64,000 nt of DNA. Origin: Mesorhizobium sp. STM 4661 (GTDB lineage Bacteria > Pseudomonadota > Alphaproteobacteria > Rhizobiales > Rhizobiaceae). Shown here one piece after another: positions 25,927 to 34,685 of this stretch. The notes beneath the pieces were generated by a model. It was not told where the DNA came from. It saw only the letters and a list, made by a program, of their open reading frames with translations, and did no database searches. A program made the position numbers and the translations under genes. The DNA lies in NCBI RefSeq assembly GCF_000359125.1, contig NZ_CAAF010000003.1, positions 62,001 through 126,000 on the forward strand, written 5' to 3'. How positions within the stretch are numbered: position 1 is the stretch's first letter; every line of letters starts with the position of its first letter.

Positions 25927-27258
25927 TCATGCCGCCATCCTGCCGATCGAGTGGTATTCGATGCCGTGGCGAGCGATGACCTTCGGATCGTAGAGGTTGC
26001 GGCCATCGAAGATGATCGGCGTCGTCAGCGCATCCTTCATCGCGTCGAAGGACGGGGCGCGAAAGCTCTTCCATTCGGTGGCGATCAGGAGTGCGTCGGC
26101 GCCGCGCAGCGCTGCCTCCTTGGTCCCGCACAAAAGCAGGTCGTCGCGCAGCCCGTAGATGTGCTGGCATTCCTGCATGGCCTCGGGATCGTAGGCCTGC
26201 ACCTTGGCGCCGGCCTTCCACAGCGCTTCCATCAGGACACGCGCCGGCGCCTCGCGCATGTCGTCGGTGTTGGGCTTGAAGGCCAGGCCCCACAGCGCGA
26301 AGGTCTTGCCCTTGAGATTACCCTTGAAATAGCGGTTCACCTTGTCGAACAGAACCGACTTCTGCGCATTGTTGCGTTCCTCGACCGCGCGCAGCAGCTT
26401 GGCATCGAATTTGACGCCTTCCGCGGTCTTGATCAGGGCGCGCACATCCTTCGGGAAGCACGAGCCGCCATAGCCCAGGCCCGGATAGATGAAGTGGTAG
26501 CCGATGCGCGGATCGCTGCCGATGCCCTTGCGGACCTCCTCGATGTCGGCGCCAAGCTCCTCGGCCAGATTGGCCATTTCGTTCATGAAGCTGATCTTGG
26601 TCGCCAGCATGCAGTTAGCCGCGTATTTGGTGAACTCGGCGCTGCGCACGTCCATCACGATCATCTTCTCGTGGTTGCGGTTGAACGGGGCGTAAAGCTC
26701 GCGCATCACCGCCTCGGTGCTCTCGCTGCCGGTGCCGACGATGATGCGATCGGGCTTCATACAGTCGGCCACGGCGGAGCCCTCTTTAAGGAATTCCGGG
26801 TTGGAGGCGACGTCGAAAGCCAGATCCTCGCGACCGCGCGCCTTCAGCGTGGCCGCGATCTTGGCCTTTACTTTTTCGCAGGTGCCGACAGGCACGGTCG
26901 ACTTGCCGACGACGATCTTGGGTGCGTCCATCTCCCGGCCGATGGTCTCGGCGACGGCCAGCACATATTTGAGGTCGGCCGAACCATCCTCGCCCGGAGG
27001 CGTGCCGACGGCGATCATCTGGATCTCGCCATGCTTGACCGCCGCGACCGCGTCCGTGGTGAACTTGATGCGGCCGGCCGCATGGTTCTCCTTGACCAGG
27101 TTTTCGAGCCCGGGCTCGTAAATCGGAATGAGGCCCTGATTGAGCCGTTCGACCTTTTTCGCGTCGATGTCGACGCACACCACCTGATGGCCGACTTCCG
27201 CAAGCACCGCCGCCTGGACGAGACCGACATAGCCAATTCCAAAGACTGTCAGATTCAT
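25927..27258 (-). CDS. ugd: UDP-glucose 6-dehydrogenase
   Basis: This 443-residue enzyme oxidises UDP-glucose to UDP-glucuronate. The NAD site [11 protein letters not shown] is at the N-terminus, and the catalytic cysteine lies in [14 protein letters not shown] near residue 265. The length is normal for the family. It appears monocistronic. Its presence implies that the exopolysaccharide, or another surface polymer, contains glucuronic acid or a derivative; succinoglycan itself does not. Confidence 0.93.
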   Translation of the reverse strand: MNLTVFGIGYVGLVQAAVLAEVGHQVVCVDIDAKKVERLNQGLIPIYEPGLENLVKENHAAGRIKFTTDAVAAVKHGEIQMIAVGTPPGEDGSADLKYVLAVAETIGREMDAPKIVVGKSTVPVGTCEKVKAKIAATLKARGREDLAFDVASNPEFLKEGSAVADCMKPDRIIVGTGSESTEAVMRELYAPFNRNHEKMIVMDVRSAEFTKYAANCMLATKISFMNEMANLAEELGADIEEVRKGIGSDPRIGYHFIYPGLGYGGSCFPKDVRALIKTAEGVKFDAKLLRAVEERNNAQKSVLFDKVNRYFKGNLKGKTFALWGLAFKPNTDDMREAPARVLMEALWKAGAKVQAYDPEAMQECQHIYGLRDDLLLCGTKEAALRGADALLIATEWKSFRAPSFDAMKDALTTPIIFDGRNLYDPKVIARHGIEYHSIGRMAA

Positions 27259-27340
27259 TCGGTTTCATTCCTGTTCAAGGCTTCGGACTGTCTTCGGTCC
27301 GGCCGGTTCAGATGCGTTTTTCCAGGCCGTGATTTCACGA

Positions 27341-28252
27341 CTAGTTCGTTATGCCGCATGCCAGCGATTCCGGAAACTGGCACGGTTGGCCTAGTGCGGT
27401 AAATGCGACGCGATCCACCTGCGTTGTGAGCTTGCGACCCGGATCCGAAAACGGGCCCATCCAGTCCTTCAACGTATCGCTGCCCCAAAGGCTGAAGAAT
27501 ATCTTTTGCGCATGGGTGGGCAGCTTTGCCGGATCGGTAATCGTGTTCACAAGCTTGCCATTGACGTACCAGCGCAGCCTGTCCTTCTCCCAGACGAAGG
27601 CATAGTCGTTGAAGGCCTTGTCGGTGCCGCCCGCGACATCGACCAGCTTCTCGTTCTTGCCCTTGCCGGCAATGTAGGCGTTGACCTGTATCTTGGACGT
27701 GTCCTTGGTCAACACTTCAAAGTCGATTTCGTCCCATGGCTGCTTGTCGGAGGGGCCGATATAGGAGAAGAAAGCCGCGTTGATGCCGGAGCCTGAATCG
27801 GTTTTCATCCGCGCCTCATAGGTGCCGTAGCCGAAGCGCTGCTTGGTCTGGATCTCGGCGCAGGCAAAGTCGCGGTCTTTCAGCTTGCGCTTTTCGAAGC
27901 CGAGCGTCAGCACGCCGTCGGAAAGCTTGACCAGGTTTTTGGACCAGATGCAGTTCTGATAAGCGCCGTTCGTCCAGCCGTCGGCAATGTACCAGCGCGA
28001 ACGGTCGAATTTGCTGAAATCATCGACGAATGATGGTGCGCTTTGGATATCCTCGGCACGGGATGGGGCCGGGCCTGCAATCAGGCCACCGAGAACGACC
28101 AGCACAAACGCGCCAATCGAGCATAGCCGCCTGCTTTGCCTGATCCAGTGCGGAAACGGCATTCCGCCGGTCGATGGGCCGCCGGTTGTCAGGGTGCCAG
28201 TTGTGGGGGTGCCAGTTGTGGGGGTGGACGTGTTTTTCGGATTCGCGCTCAT
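27341..28252 (-). CDS. exoK: Family 16 glycoside hydrolase, exopolysaccharide depolymerase
   Basis: This 303-residue secreted beta-glycanase has the GH16 catalytic motif WDEIDFEVL with two catalytic glutamates. The hydrophobic signal (SIGAFVLVVLGGLIAGPAPS) lies near residues 45-65, after an unusual Thr/Gly-rich lead with PTTG repeats. ExoK of S. meliloti cuts nascent succinoglycan to low-molecular-weight chains. I chose ATG 28252 because AAGGTGAG lies 6 nt upstream; ATG 28162 would remove the PTTG repeats. A 15-bp DNA repeat at about 28193-28225 underlies these repeats. Confidence 0.88.
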   Translation of the reverse strand: MSANPKNTSTPTTGTPTTGTLTTGGPSTGGMPFPHWIRQSRRLCSIGAFVLVVLGGLIAGPAPSRAEDIQSAPSFVDDFSKFDRSRWYIADGWTNGAYQNCIWSKNLVKLSDGVLTLGFEKRKLKDRDFACAEIQTKQRFGYGTYEARMKTDSGSGINAAFFSYIGPSDKQPWDEIDFEVLTKDTSKIQVNAYIAGKGKNEKLVDVAGGTDKAFNDYAFVWEKDRLRWYVNGKLVNTITDPAKLPTHAQKIFFSLWGSDTLKDWMGPFSDPGRKLTTQVDRVAFTALGQPCQFPESLACGITN

Positions 28253-28406
28253 ACCAAACTCACCTTTGTGCTGTGCGCCCCCAACCCAAAGTCGATGTTC
28301 GAACCGTGATGAAACAAGCTGATCTTGACCCTTCCTCCGCCCCTGCGCTTCACTTCTTGCTCCAGCACAAGCCTGTTGCCTGCGGCGTCAGCCAGGATCC
28401 TGGCTT

Positions 28407-28805
28407 TCAGCGCGCGCCGGCGGCCGGCTTGGCGAAAGCGGCCTTGGTAGTGGAGCCATGCTGGGCATTCTGGTCGAAGATTTCATCCAGCGAATGACGG
28501 ATATCCTTCATTAATTCGCTCTGACGGGTGAGCGCCGCGATCCGGCGCTCGCAATTCAGGATCGACTTCGTCAATTCGCCGACTTCCGCCGAACTTTTGG
28601 AGGACGCCGCTCCATTCTCCATCGCCTCGACCAGGAAGGCCGCGTTGGTGGCCTTTGTCCGGTAGCGGTTCTCAAGTCCGCTCTTTTCCGCCTCGACCTC
28701 GGCGGCGATCTGGTCAAACAGCTTTGCCAGGCGATCGAGGCGCGCAATGTCGGTCTGCCTGTCGCGAGCCGGATCCCTTGATCTGAAACCGAATATCGAA
28801 GCCAT
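28407..28805 (-). CDS. Hypothetical coiled-coil protein
   Basis: I do not recognise this 132-residue protein. It is almost entirely helical and charged, with heptad-like stretches (LDRLAKLFDQIAAEVEAEKS and CERRIAALTRQSELMKDI) and no signal or membrane segment. ATG 28805 is the natural start; upstream codons have no conserved look. A 12/12 PhaR-type motif lies 54 bp upstream. Small helical proteins under PhaR control are often phasins, but I see no phasin signature. Confidence 0.65.
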   Translation of the reverse strand: MASIFGFRSRDPARDRQTDIARLDRLAKLFDQIAAEVEAEKSGLENRYRTKATNAAFLVEAMENGAASSKSSAEVGELTKSILNCERRIAALTRQSELMKDIRHSLDEIFDQNAQHGSTTKAAFAKPAAGAR

Positions 28806-28858
28806 GCGCTCCTCATCCCAGCGAGATATTTGGGCCGTTTCGATCGACCAACCAGAAT

Positions 28859-28870
28859 TGCTGCACCGCA
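28859..28870 (-). promoter_or_regulatory. PhaR/AniA-type motif upstream of coiled-coil gene
   Basis: On the minus strand this reads TGCGGTGCAGCA, matching TGCRNYGCASMA at 12 of 12 positions. It is 54 bp upstream of the 28805 start. Confidence 0.55.
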
Positions 28871-28909
28871 ACATACAGTGCCATCCCAAGAGCGAGTAGG
28901 CAACCACCT

Positions 28910-29010
28910 AAAGCGCGCCGCGTCTGAAGAAAATCATGCGACGCGTCTTAAGCCTTTGTTTTTATGTGGTTGTTGCCCAAATCGCCGCTCACCTTGAGCG
29001 GCATGCATCA
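28910..29010. repeat. Rhizobial intergenic palindromic element (degenerate copy)
   Basis: The segment contains AAAGCGCGCCGCGT and ATGCGACGCGTCTT as imperfect arms, then TTTGTTTTTATGTGGTTGTT and a GGCATGCATCA end. It is a divergent member of the family seen intact at 30471-30600. It fills part of the 284-bp gap between exoU and the coiled-coil gene. Confidence 0.6.
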
Positions 29011-29089
29011 AACCGCGGACTCGTGAATCCAGTCGAGACGGCGGGTAAGAAGCTGACGACATGAGCACCAAGGCTTCGGCGCGAACCGC

Positions 29090-30106
29090 TTACGTCTCGC
29101 TGGCCGGGCTGGTTGCGGCCATTAGAAAGCGCCGCGGCGGCACATGCTGGTGCTTCGAGACGAAGCCGAAGTGGCGGAACAGCGCCTCCAGCTTGTCGGC
29201 GGCGACGCCGCGAACGATGGGGACAAGATTGGACTGACTGGCCAGCGCATAGGCCGCGGCCGATGCCAGGCCCCGCTCTGCCTTCACGTCGAGGAAGTTC
29301 CGCAGCCGGTATTTGTCGCGCACATGCCGCTCATGCCTTCTGAGCACGGCTTTCGAAGCTTCCGGCAAAGTGTCGATCGCCAGCAGCGCCAGATCCGCAT
29401 CGGCCAGGCGCTTGAGATCCTGGGTCTTGTGCCGGCCACTCAGCGAATCGCCGCGAACGATCGCGCCATAGCCACAGGACCTGATGACCTTGAACCGTGC
29501 CCCGCAAGCGACCGCGCGGGCGTAGAGTTCATAGTCTTCGCCCAGACGCAGGTTTTCGTCGTAGCGCAGCCCATGCCGGTCGAGGAAGGCCCGGCTGATC
29601 ACCGGTTTGAGGAAGCCCAGTTCCCCTCTCTGCACACGGCGCCTGGAAATGTTGCCTTCGATGAAGCGCTCGAAATTGAGAAACTCCGGATCGGCCGAAA
29701 ACCGTGGGGCCACGATTTTCGAGACATCGGTCGCCGCATCGTCCCGGATCAGCATGATGTTGTCGGCCGCGAAATCCCAGTTTGCGCCGGCGAACAATTC
29801 GCGAAATCGGCCGGCGAGAAAAAAATCGTCGGCGTCCAGAACGCTGATGAATGGCGATTTGGACCTGGCGATCGCGGCGTTGCGGGCGAAGGAGGGGCCA
29901 CGGTTGACGTCGAAGCGGATGATGCAAAGCCGGCCGCTGCCATCATCGGCCGCCTGAGCGACTTTCACCGTATCGTCGGTGGAGGCGTCGTCGACGACGA
30001 CGACTTCCGTCACCTCCGGTTCGCGCAAAGCCGATGCGATGGCAGCCGGGATTGTCCGCGCCGCGTTGCGGGCGGCGATGATCACGCAGACCTGGGATCC
30101 TGTCAT
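29090..30106 (-). CDS. exoU: Family 2 glycosyltransferase, ExoU-like
   Basis: This 338-residue GT2 enzyme begins VCVIIAARNAARTIPAAI and has VVVVDDASTDDTVKVAQ and the metal site ISVLDADDFFLAGR. These features closely match ExoU of S. meliloti, which adds a late glucose in the side chain. I chose ATG 30106 (MTGSQVC). It is monocistronic here. Confidence 0.83.
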   Translation of the reverse strand: MTGSQVCVIIAARNAARTIPAAIASALREPEVTEVVVVDDASTDDTVKVAQAADDGSGRLCIIRFDVNRGPSFARNAAIARSKSPFISVLDADDFFLAGRFRELFAGANWDFAADNIMLIRDDAATDVSKIVAPRFSADPEFLNFERFIEGNISRRRVQRGELGFLKPVISRAFLDRHGLRYDENLRLGEDYELYARAVACGARFKVIRSCGYGAIVRGDSLSGRHKTQDLKRLADADLALLAIDTLPEASKAVLRRHERHVRDKYRLRNFLDVKAERGLASAAAYALASQSNLVPIVRGVAADKLEALFRHFGFVSKHQHVPPRRFLMAATSPASET

Positions 30107-30470
30107 GGCTTGGCCTCTCGATTGCACAGGTGGCTCCCGAATTTCCTTCCCGTCCCAATGCCCGATATCACTGTCATCGACTGCCCGCTCATCGGCTGCC
30201 CGAGTGTTCGAAATGCGTCGGCCGACGCTTATGCTGCAAGTGCTATGCTGCGGGTGCGAAGCAAAGCATCGCCAAAATCATTCGCGCCGTCCAGTCTTTC
30301 CTTTCGGTGCCGCCACGGCGCAAATCGGTGAGGGGCGAACATCCGCGGATAGTGCGCGTTGCCGCATGGGCGCCGGTGTTGATTGCGAATCAAGCCAGCC
30401 GGCGGCTCGGTCGCATCCGGTCGTCAAATGAATGCTGTTCAGCGAGTAGTCGTAAGGGGCCGACACGTCC
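30107..30470. other. Intergenic region without recognised gene
   Basis: This 364-bp stretch upstream of exoU contains open frames but none with a plausible start site or family. No PhaR-type 12-mer was found in it. It presumably holds the exoU promoter. Confidence 0.5.
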
Positions 30471-30600
30471 CAAAGCGCGTCGCGTTTGAACGGATTCATG
30501 CGACGCGCTTTAGGTTCTTGTTTTATGCATGTCGTTATCGCAAAACCGCTACGCATCCCCGGTTCAAGCCCGAGGGCATGCTTTTGCGCGATATGCATTA
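30471..30600. repeat. Rhizobial intergenic palindromic element (two-hairpin copy)
   Basis: Two palindromes: AAAGCGCGTCGCGT with ATGCGACGCGCTTT (30472-30512), then TATGCATGTCGTTATCGCAA with TTTTGCGCGATATGCAT (30525-30598). The second is the same unit as at 32247-32298. This is the most complete copy of the family in the window. Confidence 0.75.
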
Positions 30601-30625
30601 GCGCCGAATCAACGTGGGCTGGCTC

Positions 30626-30898
30626 TCAGTGCAGGCTTCGCCTGGCGCTGAACTTCTCGCCATCGGCCGCTTCGGTCGAATTGAGCTTTCGTTCGGCATC
30701 GCGAATCTTATCAGCCGGCGTCGGGGCGTTTCTGGCAATCATGACGAAGACCAGCAGAAAATAGCCCAGCTGGATGACGATGGCGCAGCCGATGACACGA
30801 AAAAGCGTCGTGCTGAACGAGGCGCCACCCAAATAGGACCAGGCGACCACGATCGCCAGGGCGAAAATCATGCCGATGATGAATTTTGGTAGCGACAT
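30626..30898 (-). CDS. exoX: Exopolysaccharide production repressor, ExoX/SyrA family
   Basis: This 90-residue protein has two membrane helices (FIIGMIFALAIVVAWSYLGG and VIGCAIVIQLGYFLLVFVMI) and a charged C-terminal tail. It matches the ExoX/SyrA family, small inner-membrane proteins that reduce exopolysaccharide synthesis post-transcriptionally, probably by acting on ExoY. As in S. meliloti it lies divergently upstream of exoY. I chose ATG 30898 (MSLPKF) on family length. Confidence 0.85.
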   Translation of the reverse strand: MSLPKFIIGMIFALAIVVAWSYLGGASFSTTLFRVIGCAIVIQLGYFLLVFVMIARNAPTPADKIRDAERKLNSTEAADGEKFSARRSLH

Positions 30899-31438
30899 AC
30901 CCCACAGCCTGTCAAATCTGCTCGGGCATAAATCGATGATTGACCCACCCCGAGCCTCCCTTCGCCATGCGGGCTTGTTGAGGCGCCCGCTTTTCGGCCG
31001 GTTGCTTCCGGCCTTTCCCACCCTGTCCATACTCCGACAGAAACCATTTGCAATTCTATTGGGGCGTGCAATAGCCGGCAAGGCCAACCACAAATAAATT
31101 TGAACGAGTTGACCAGATCGACTCTGCCATGCTGCGATGCACACATCGGCATCAAGGCCGGCGACCGGATATGGACTCACTTCAGTAAGATCTACAATAT
31201 TGATTAGTATTTTACGTTAAAAACCCTCTATGTTTTGAAATTCTAAAGCACGCTGACGCTCCAAACTGCTGCACAAAGAGCGGTTCGCCCAAAATCAGCC
31301 CCAAAAAGGCACTAGATTTTTCAAAGTTGCCCATAAAATGTCACACGTATGCCATAAAGTGCAAATTTTGGGCAGGATCAGTTTATTATTTAGTCAATTC
31401 ATGACGCGACTATTTCAAGCCGCCGGGAAATTGTGTGT

Positions 31439-31450
31439 TGCGCTGCAACA
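31439..31450. promoter_or_regulatory. PhaR/AniA-type motif upstream of exoY
   Basis: TGCGCTGCAACA matches TGCRNYGCASMA at 11 of 12 positions on either strand and is embedded in the palindromic TGTTGCGCTGCAACA. It lies 74 bp upstream of the exoY start. Confidence 0.45.
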
Positions 31451-31468
31451 TTTTTTTGGTATCGTGCG

Positions 31469-31509
31469 CCAAAACCATCCGGTCAACGGCCAAAACCATC
31501 CGGTCAACG
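31469..31509 (+). repeat. 20-bp perfect direct repeat in the exoY leader
   Basis: CCAAAACCATCCGGTCAACG occurs at 31469-31488 and again at 31490-31509, one base apart, ending 15 bp before the exoY start codon. A slippage variant or a binding site are possible. Confidence 0.85.
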
Positions 31510-31524
31510 TATGGAGACTAAAGC

Positions 31525-32202
31525 ATGAGGGACATTGCCAAGCCGGCCAATGCGGATTTTTCGGAGGCTGGCATTGATTTTCCGCCACCGATCGGCGGGC
31601 TCATCAAGCGCAGCTTCGATATCGCCGGTTCGCTGATTGGGCTGATTGCGCTCAGCCCATTGTTTTTGATGGTCGCGCTGCTCGTCAAATTTTCCGATGG
31701 CGGGCCGATTTTCTACGGTCACAGCCGAATCGGCCGGGGAGGACGGATTTTCCCGTGCCTCAAGTTCCGCACCATGGTTCAGGACGGCGAACGGGTGCTG
31801 GCCGCATATCTTGCCGCCAATCCGGACGCCAACGCCGAATGGATAGCGACCCGCAAGCTGAAGAGCGATCCGCGCGTGACGCGCGTCGGTGCCGTGCTGA
31901 GGAAGCTCAGCCTCGATGAGCTGCCGCAGATCATCAACATCCTGCAGGGCGAGATGAGCCTTGTCGGGCCGCGCCCCGTGGTGCGTGACGAATTGGAGAT
32001 CTATGGCAGTTCGGCCGTCTACTATCTGAAATCGCGTCCCGGCCTGACCGGGCTCTGGCAGGTCAGCGGACGCAATGACGTTTCCTATGACAGCCGCGTC
32101 GCCTTCGATCGCCACTATGTCGAGAACTGGTCGCTGTTCGAGGACATTCGCATCATCATCAAGACCGTTCCCGCGGTGTGGATGTCGCGGGGCTGCTACT
32201 GA
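31525..32202 (+). CDS. exoY: Undecaprenyl-phosphate galactose phosphotransferase
   Basis: This 225-residue priming enzyme transfers sugar-1-phosphate to undecaprenyl phosphate, the first committed step. One N-terminal membrane helix ([20 protein letters not shown]) is followed by [22 protein letters not shown] and [10 protein letters not shown], all typical of the bacterial sugar transferase family. The size matches S. meliloti ExoY. The start follows GGAG. It is followed by exoF at 159 bp. Confidence 0.92.
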   Translation: MRDIAKPANADFSEAGIDFPPPIGGLIKRSFDIAGSLIGLIALSPLFLMVALLVKFSDGGPIFYGHSRIGRGGRIFPCLKFRTMVQDGERVLAAYLAANPDANAEWIATRKLKSDPRVTRVGAVLRKLSLDELPQIINILQGEMSLVGPRPVVRDELEIYGSSAVYYLKSRPGLTGLWQVSGRNDVSYDSRVAFDRHYVENWSLFEDIRIIIKTVPAVWMSRGCY

Positions 32203-32246
32203 CCGGAAGACGGTCCTGACATTGAGGAGCGACTGTCCAAAGTACT

Positions 32247-32298
32247 TTATGCATGTCGTCATCCCAAAACCGCAGCGCGCTTTGGGCGACATGCATTA
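32247..32298. repeat. Rhizobial intergenic palindromic element (single hairpin)
   Basis: TTTATGCATGTCGTCATCCC and GGGCGACATGCATTA form a hairpin with about 15-bp arms in the exoY-exoF gap. It is the second half-unit of the 30471-30600 element and may stabilise or terminate exoY mRNA. Confidence 0.75.
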
Positions 32299-32361
32299 GA
32301 TGCCAAGCATTCTGCAGCAAGCTCAAATGGGCGGGGCCAAAGCGGATCGGAAAACGTTCAG

Positions 32362-33639
32362 TTGAAAAGAGACATCTTCGAGATCTCCCGCGCCGGCATT
32401 CTTGCGAATCGCATGCGGCGGATGCGGCTTATGACCACTTGCCTCGCGCTGGCGCTTGCCGTCCCCCAATTTGCCGCCGCCGACGAATACCGCCTCGGAT
32501 CGCAGGACAAGCTGACCATCCGCGTCGCCGAATGGCAGACCGTTGAAGGCACGTTCCGCGACTGGACGGCCGTCAACGGAGAGTACACGGTCGGTCCTGC
32601 CGGAACATTGTCCGTGCCGTTCGTCGGCGAGATGCCGGCATCCGGCAAGACCACGGCCGAGGTCGCGGCAGCGATCGGCCAGGCGCTCCAGCGCAAGCTC
32701 GCTCTGGCGGACCGGCCGGAAGCCTCCGTCGAAATGGCGCAGTACAGGCCGTTCTACATTTCCGGGGAGGTCCAGACGCCCGGCCAGTATCCTTACGTGC
32801 CGGACCTGACCGTCCTGAGGGCGATGAGCATCGCCGGCGGTGTCCGACGGAGCCCCGAAGGACAGCGGTACGATCGCGACATGATCAATGCCAAGGGCGA
32901 TTTTGACGTTCTCCAAGACCAACGGGTCCGACTGATCGTCAGGCGCGCGCGCATCGAAGCGGAGATCGCGGACAAGTCGACGTTCGACGTGCCCAAGGAG
33001 GTGGCCGACGATCCAAAGCTTCCCAGCATCGTCGCCGACGAACTGGCGATCCTGACGGCCGACCAGAAGAAGCTCAAGCTGCGCCTGCAGGCGCTCGACG
33101 AACTGAAGGCGCTGCTGCAGAGCGAGATCGAATCACTGCAGAAGAAGATCGTCAACCAGCAGCGGCAGGTCGACCTGGCAAAGGAACAGCTCAACGGCAT
33201 CGGCTCACTGGCGCAAAAGGGCCTGGTCGTCAACACGCGGGTTCTGAATTCGCAACAGACGATCGCCGACCTGGAAGGCCAGATCCTGGATTACGACACG
33301 GCCGTCCTCACCGCCAAGCAGGCGATCAGCAAGGCAACCCAGGACGCCATCGATCTGGAAAACACCCAGAATGCGAGCCTCGCCACCGACCGGCAGCAGG
33401 CAGAAGCCGATCTCAGCGAAACAATGCTCAAGATGAACATGCAAACAGGCCTGATGTCCGAAGCCATGTCGGGGAACCCGGCGTTGCAACGCTATCGCGA
33501 CGGCGAAGAGCCGACACTGTCGTTTGCCCTGATTCGGGTGGTCGACGGCAAGACCAGCGAAATCGCCGCCGGCGAGGACACGCCCGTGCTGCCCGGAGAC
33601 GTGATCAAGGTGAAATTGGCGCCAATGGCTATCCAATAA
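32362..33639 (+). CDS. exoF: Polysaccharide export outer-membrane protein, ExoF-like
   Basis: This protein of up to 425 residues exports polysaccharide. A signal peptide (MTTCLALALAVPQFAAAD) is followed by the Poly_export start YRLGSQDKLTIRVAEW, a SLBB region (FYISGEVQTPGQYPYV) and a long coiled coil (residues 180-340). S. meliloti ExoF has this layout. The start may be TTG 32362 or ATG 32413 (MRRMRLMTTCL); both give a signal. It may be in one transcript with exoY. Confidence 0.88.
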   Translation: MKRDIFEISRAGILANRMRRMRLMTTCLALALAVPQFAAADEYRLGSQDKLTIRVAEWQTVEGTFRDWTAVNGEYTVGPAGTLSVPFVGEMPASGKTTAEVAAAIGQALQRKLALADRPEASVEMAQYRPFYISGEVQTPGQYPYVPDLTVLRAMSIAGGVRRSPEGQRYDRDMINAKGDFDVLQDQRVRLIVRRARIEAEIADKSTFDVPKEVADDPKLPSIVADELAILTADQKKLKLRLQALDELKALLQSEIESLQKKIVNQQRQVDLAKEQLNGIGSLAQKGLVVNTRVLNSQQTIADLEGQILDYDTAVLTAKQAISKATQDAIDLENTQNASLATDRQQAEADLSETMLKMNMQTGLMSEAMSGNPALQRYRDGEEPTLSFALIRVVDGKTSEIAAGEDTPVLPGDVIKVKLAPMAIQ

Positions 33640-33670
33640 TAGTCTGCAACCTAAATCAGGGGGCTTTGTC

Positions 33671-34429
33671 ATGCACAGTGAAAGGGACGAAATAGTCAGT
33701 CGGGAAAGAGAATTTCACAATCTCAGATTTAGTCAGGAGGCGGATCCAAGAGAAAATCTGGACAAGTGGTATCGAACAATCCGCCACGGTGCTGAACATC
33801 AAGACAAGCAAATAAAACGCCTTTCGAAAAACGCGGACGTGCTCGAGTACGGTTGTTCCGATGGTGGGTGGTCCCTGCATTCCCTGCACCTGCCCGGTCT
33901 TTGCCGATCTCTGGCGGGGATCGACATTTCGGACGTAGCAGTAAACAAGGCGAACGAACGGGCGAGCACGCTTGGAAGCACGAACGCTACATTCCTGGCG
34001 ATGAATGCTGAAGCCATGTCCTTCGAAGACAACAAGTTCGACCTGGTGTATGGACGCGGGATCATCCATCACCTGGATCTGGATCGGTGCTTTTCCGAGG
34101 TGGTCCGTGTCCTGAAGCCGAACGGCGTGGCGTCCTTCTACGAGCCGATGGGACACAATCCTCTCCTGAATGCCTACAGAAGGCGGACACCCCTCATCCG
34201 CACCGCTGATGAACATCCTTTGTTAATTTCGGACTTCGCGTTGGCTCGCCGCTATTTCAGCAATGTCCAGGTGGAATATTTCGGCCTGTGCTCCGTAGGA
34301 AGCGCGCTGATGCCGCGAGGCATCTCGGAGACCGTCTACACAGTTGGCAAAGCTATCGATTCAGTCGTTCTGACACTACCCTTTGTGAAGCGGTTCGCAT
34401 GGTATGCGCTCCTAACCCTTAGGGCTTGA
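33671..34429 (+). CDS. Class I SAM-dependent methyltransferase
   Basis: This 252-residue protein has the SAM motif VLEYGCSDGGWSLHSL (residues 57-72), an acidic loop GIDISDVAVNKA and FDLVYGRGIIHHLD. The family methylates small molecules, including sugars of polysaccharides. Base composition is visibly more A+T-rich than its neighbours, which suggests later acquisition. It follows exoF by 31 bp. The substrate is unknown. Confidence 0.8.
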   Translation: MHSERDEIVSREREFHNLRFSQEADPRENLDKWYRTIRHGAEHQDKQIKRLSKNADVLEYGCSDGGWSLHSLHLPGLCRSLAGIDISDVAVNKANERASTLGSTNATFLAMNAEAMSFEDNKFDLVYGRGIIHHLDLDRCFSEVVRVLKPNGVASFYEPMGHNPLLNAYRRRTPLIRTADEHPLLISDFALARRYFSNVQVEYFGLCSVGSALMPRGISETVYTVGKAIDSVVLTLPFVKRFAWYALLTLRA

Positions 34430-34499
34430 TCAACTCGGGCGAGCGTGAAGGAGCAACTGCCGCTCGCCACCGCTTCAGAGCTGCCTGCGAGATAGTTGT

Positions 34500-34685
34500 T
34501 TGGCCTTAGCGCTGTTAGGCGGCGTCTTCAAAATCCTGTCTGGCGTCGAAATCGGGCGTCATAGCGGAATTGGAGCTGGGTCCGTGATCACCCAAAGTGC
34601 CTCCTTACGAAATCTGGTTGCAGGAAATCCTGCCCGAAAAATTCGCGAAATTGTGGTGTCCCAAGATATTCACGGCCTTGCTTAG
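34500..34685 (+). pseudogene. C-terminal remnant of a hexapeptide-repeat acyltransferase
   Basis: The frame encodes VEIGRHSGIGAGSVITQS and VAGNPARKIREI, the typical last coils and C-terminus of a left-handed beta-helix acetyltransferase. The upstream two-thirds of such a gene is absent; no start site is seen. Its stop overlaps the exoQ stop. I read it as the end of a decayed acetyltransferase gene. Confidence 0.65.

Larger units (their letters stand above)
30899..31524. promoter_or_regulatory. Long exoX-exoY divergent control region
   Basis: This 626-bp gene-free region is distinctly A+T-rich in its exoY-proximal half (31190-31470). Within it are a PhaR-like site at 31439-31450, a 20-bp direct repeat at 31469-31509, and two GCCATAAA-like repeats near 31329 and 31350. 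exoX and exoY are key control points of exopolysaccharide synthesis, so several regulators probably bind here. Confidence 0.6.

Noticed and set aside
30130..30489. A 119-codon frame upstream of exoU
   Set aside because: No plausible start signal or family; composition fits noncoding DNA near a repeat element.
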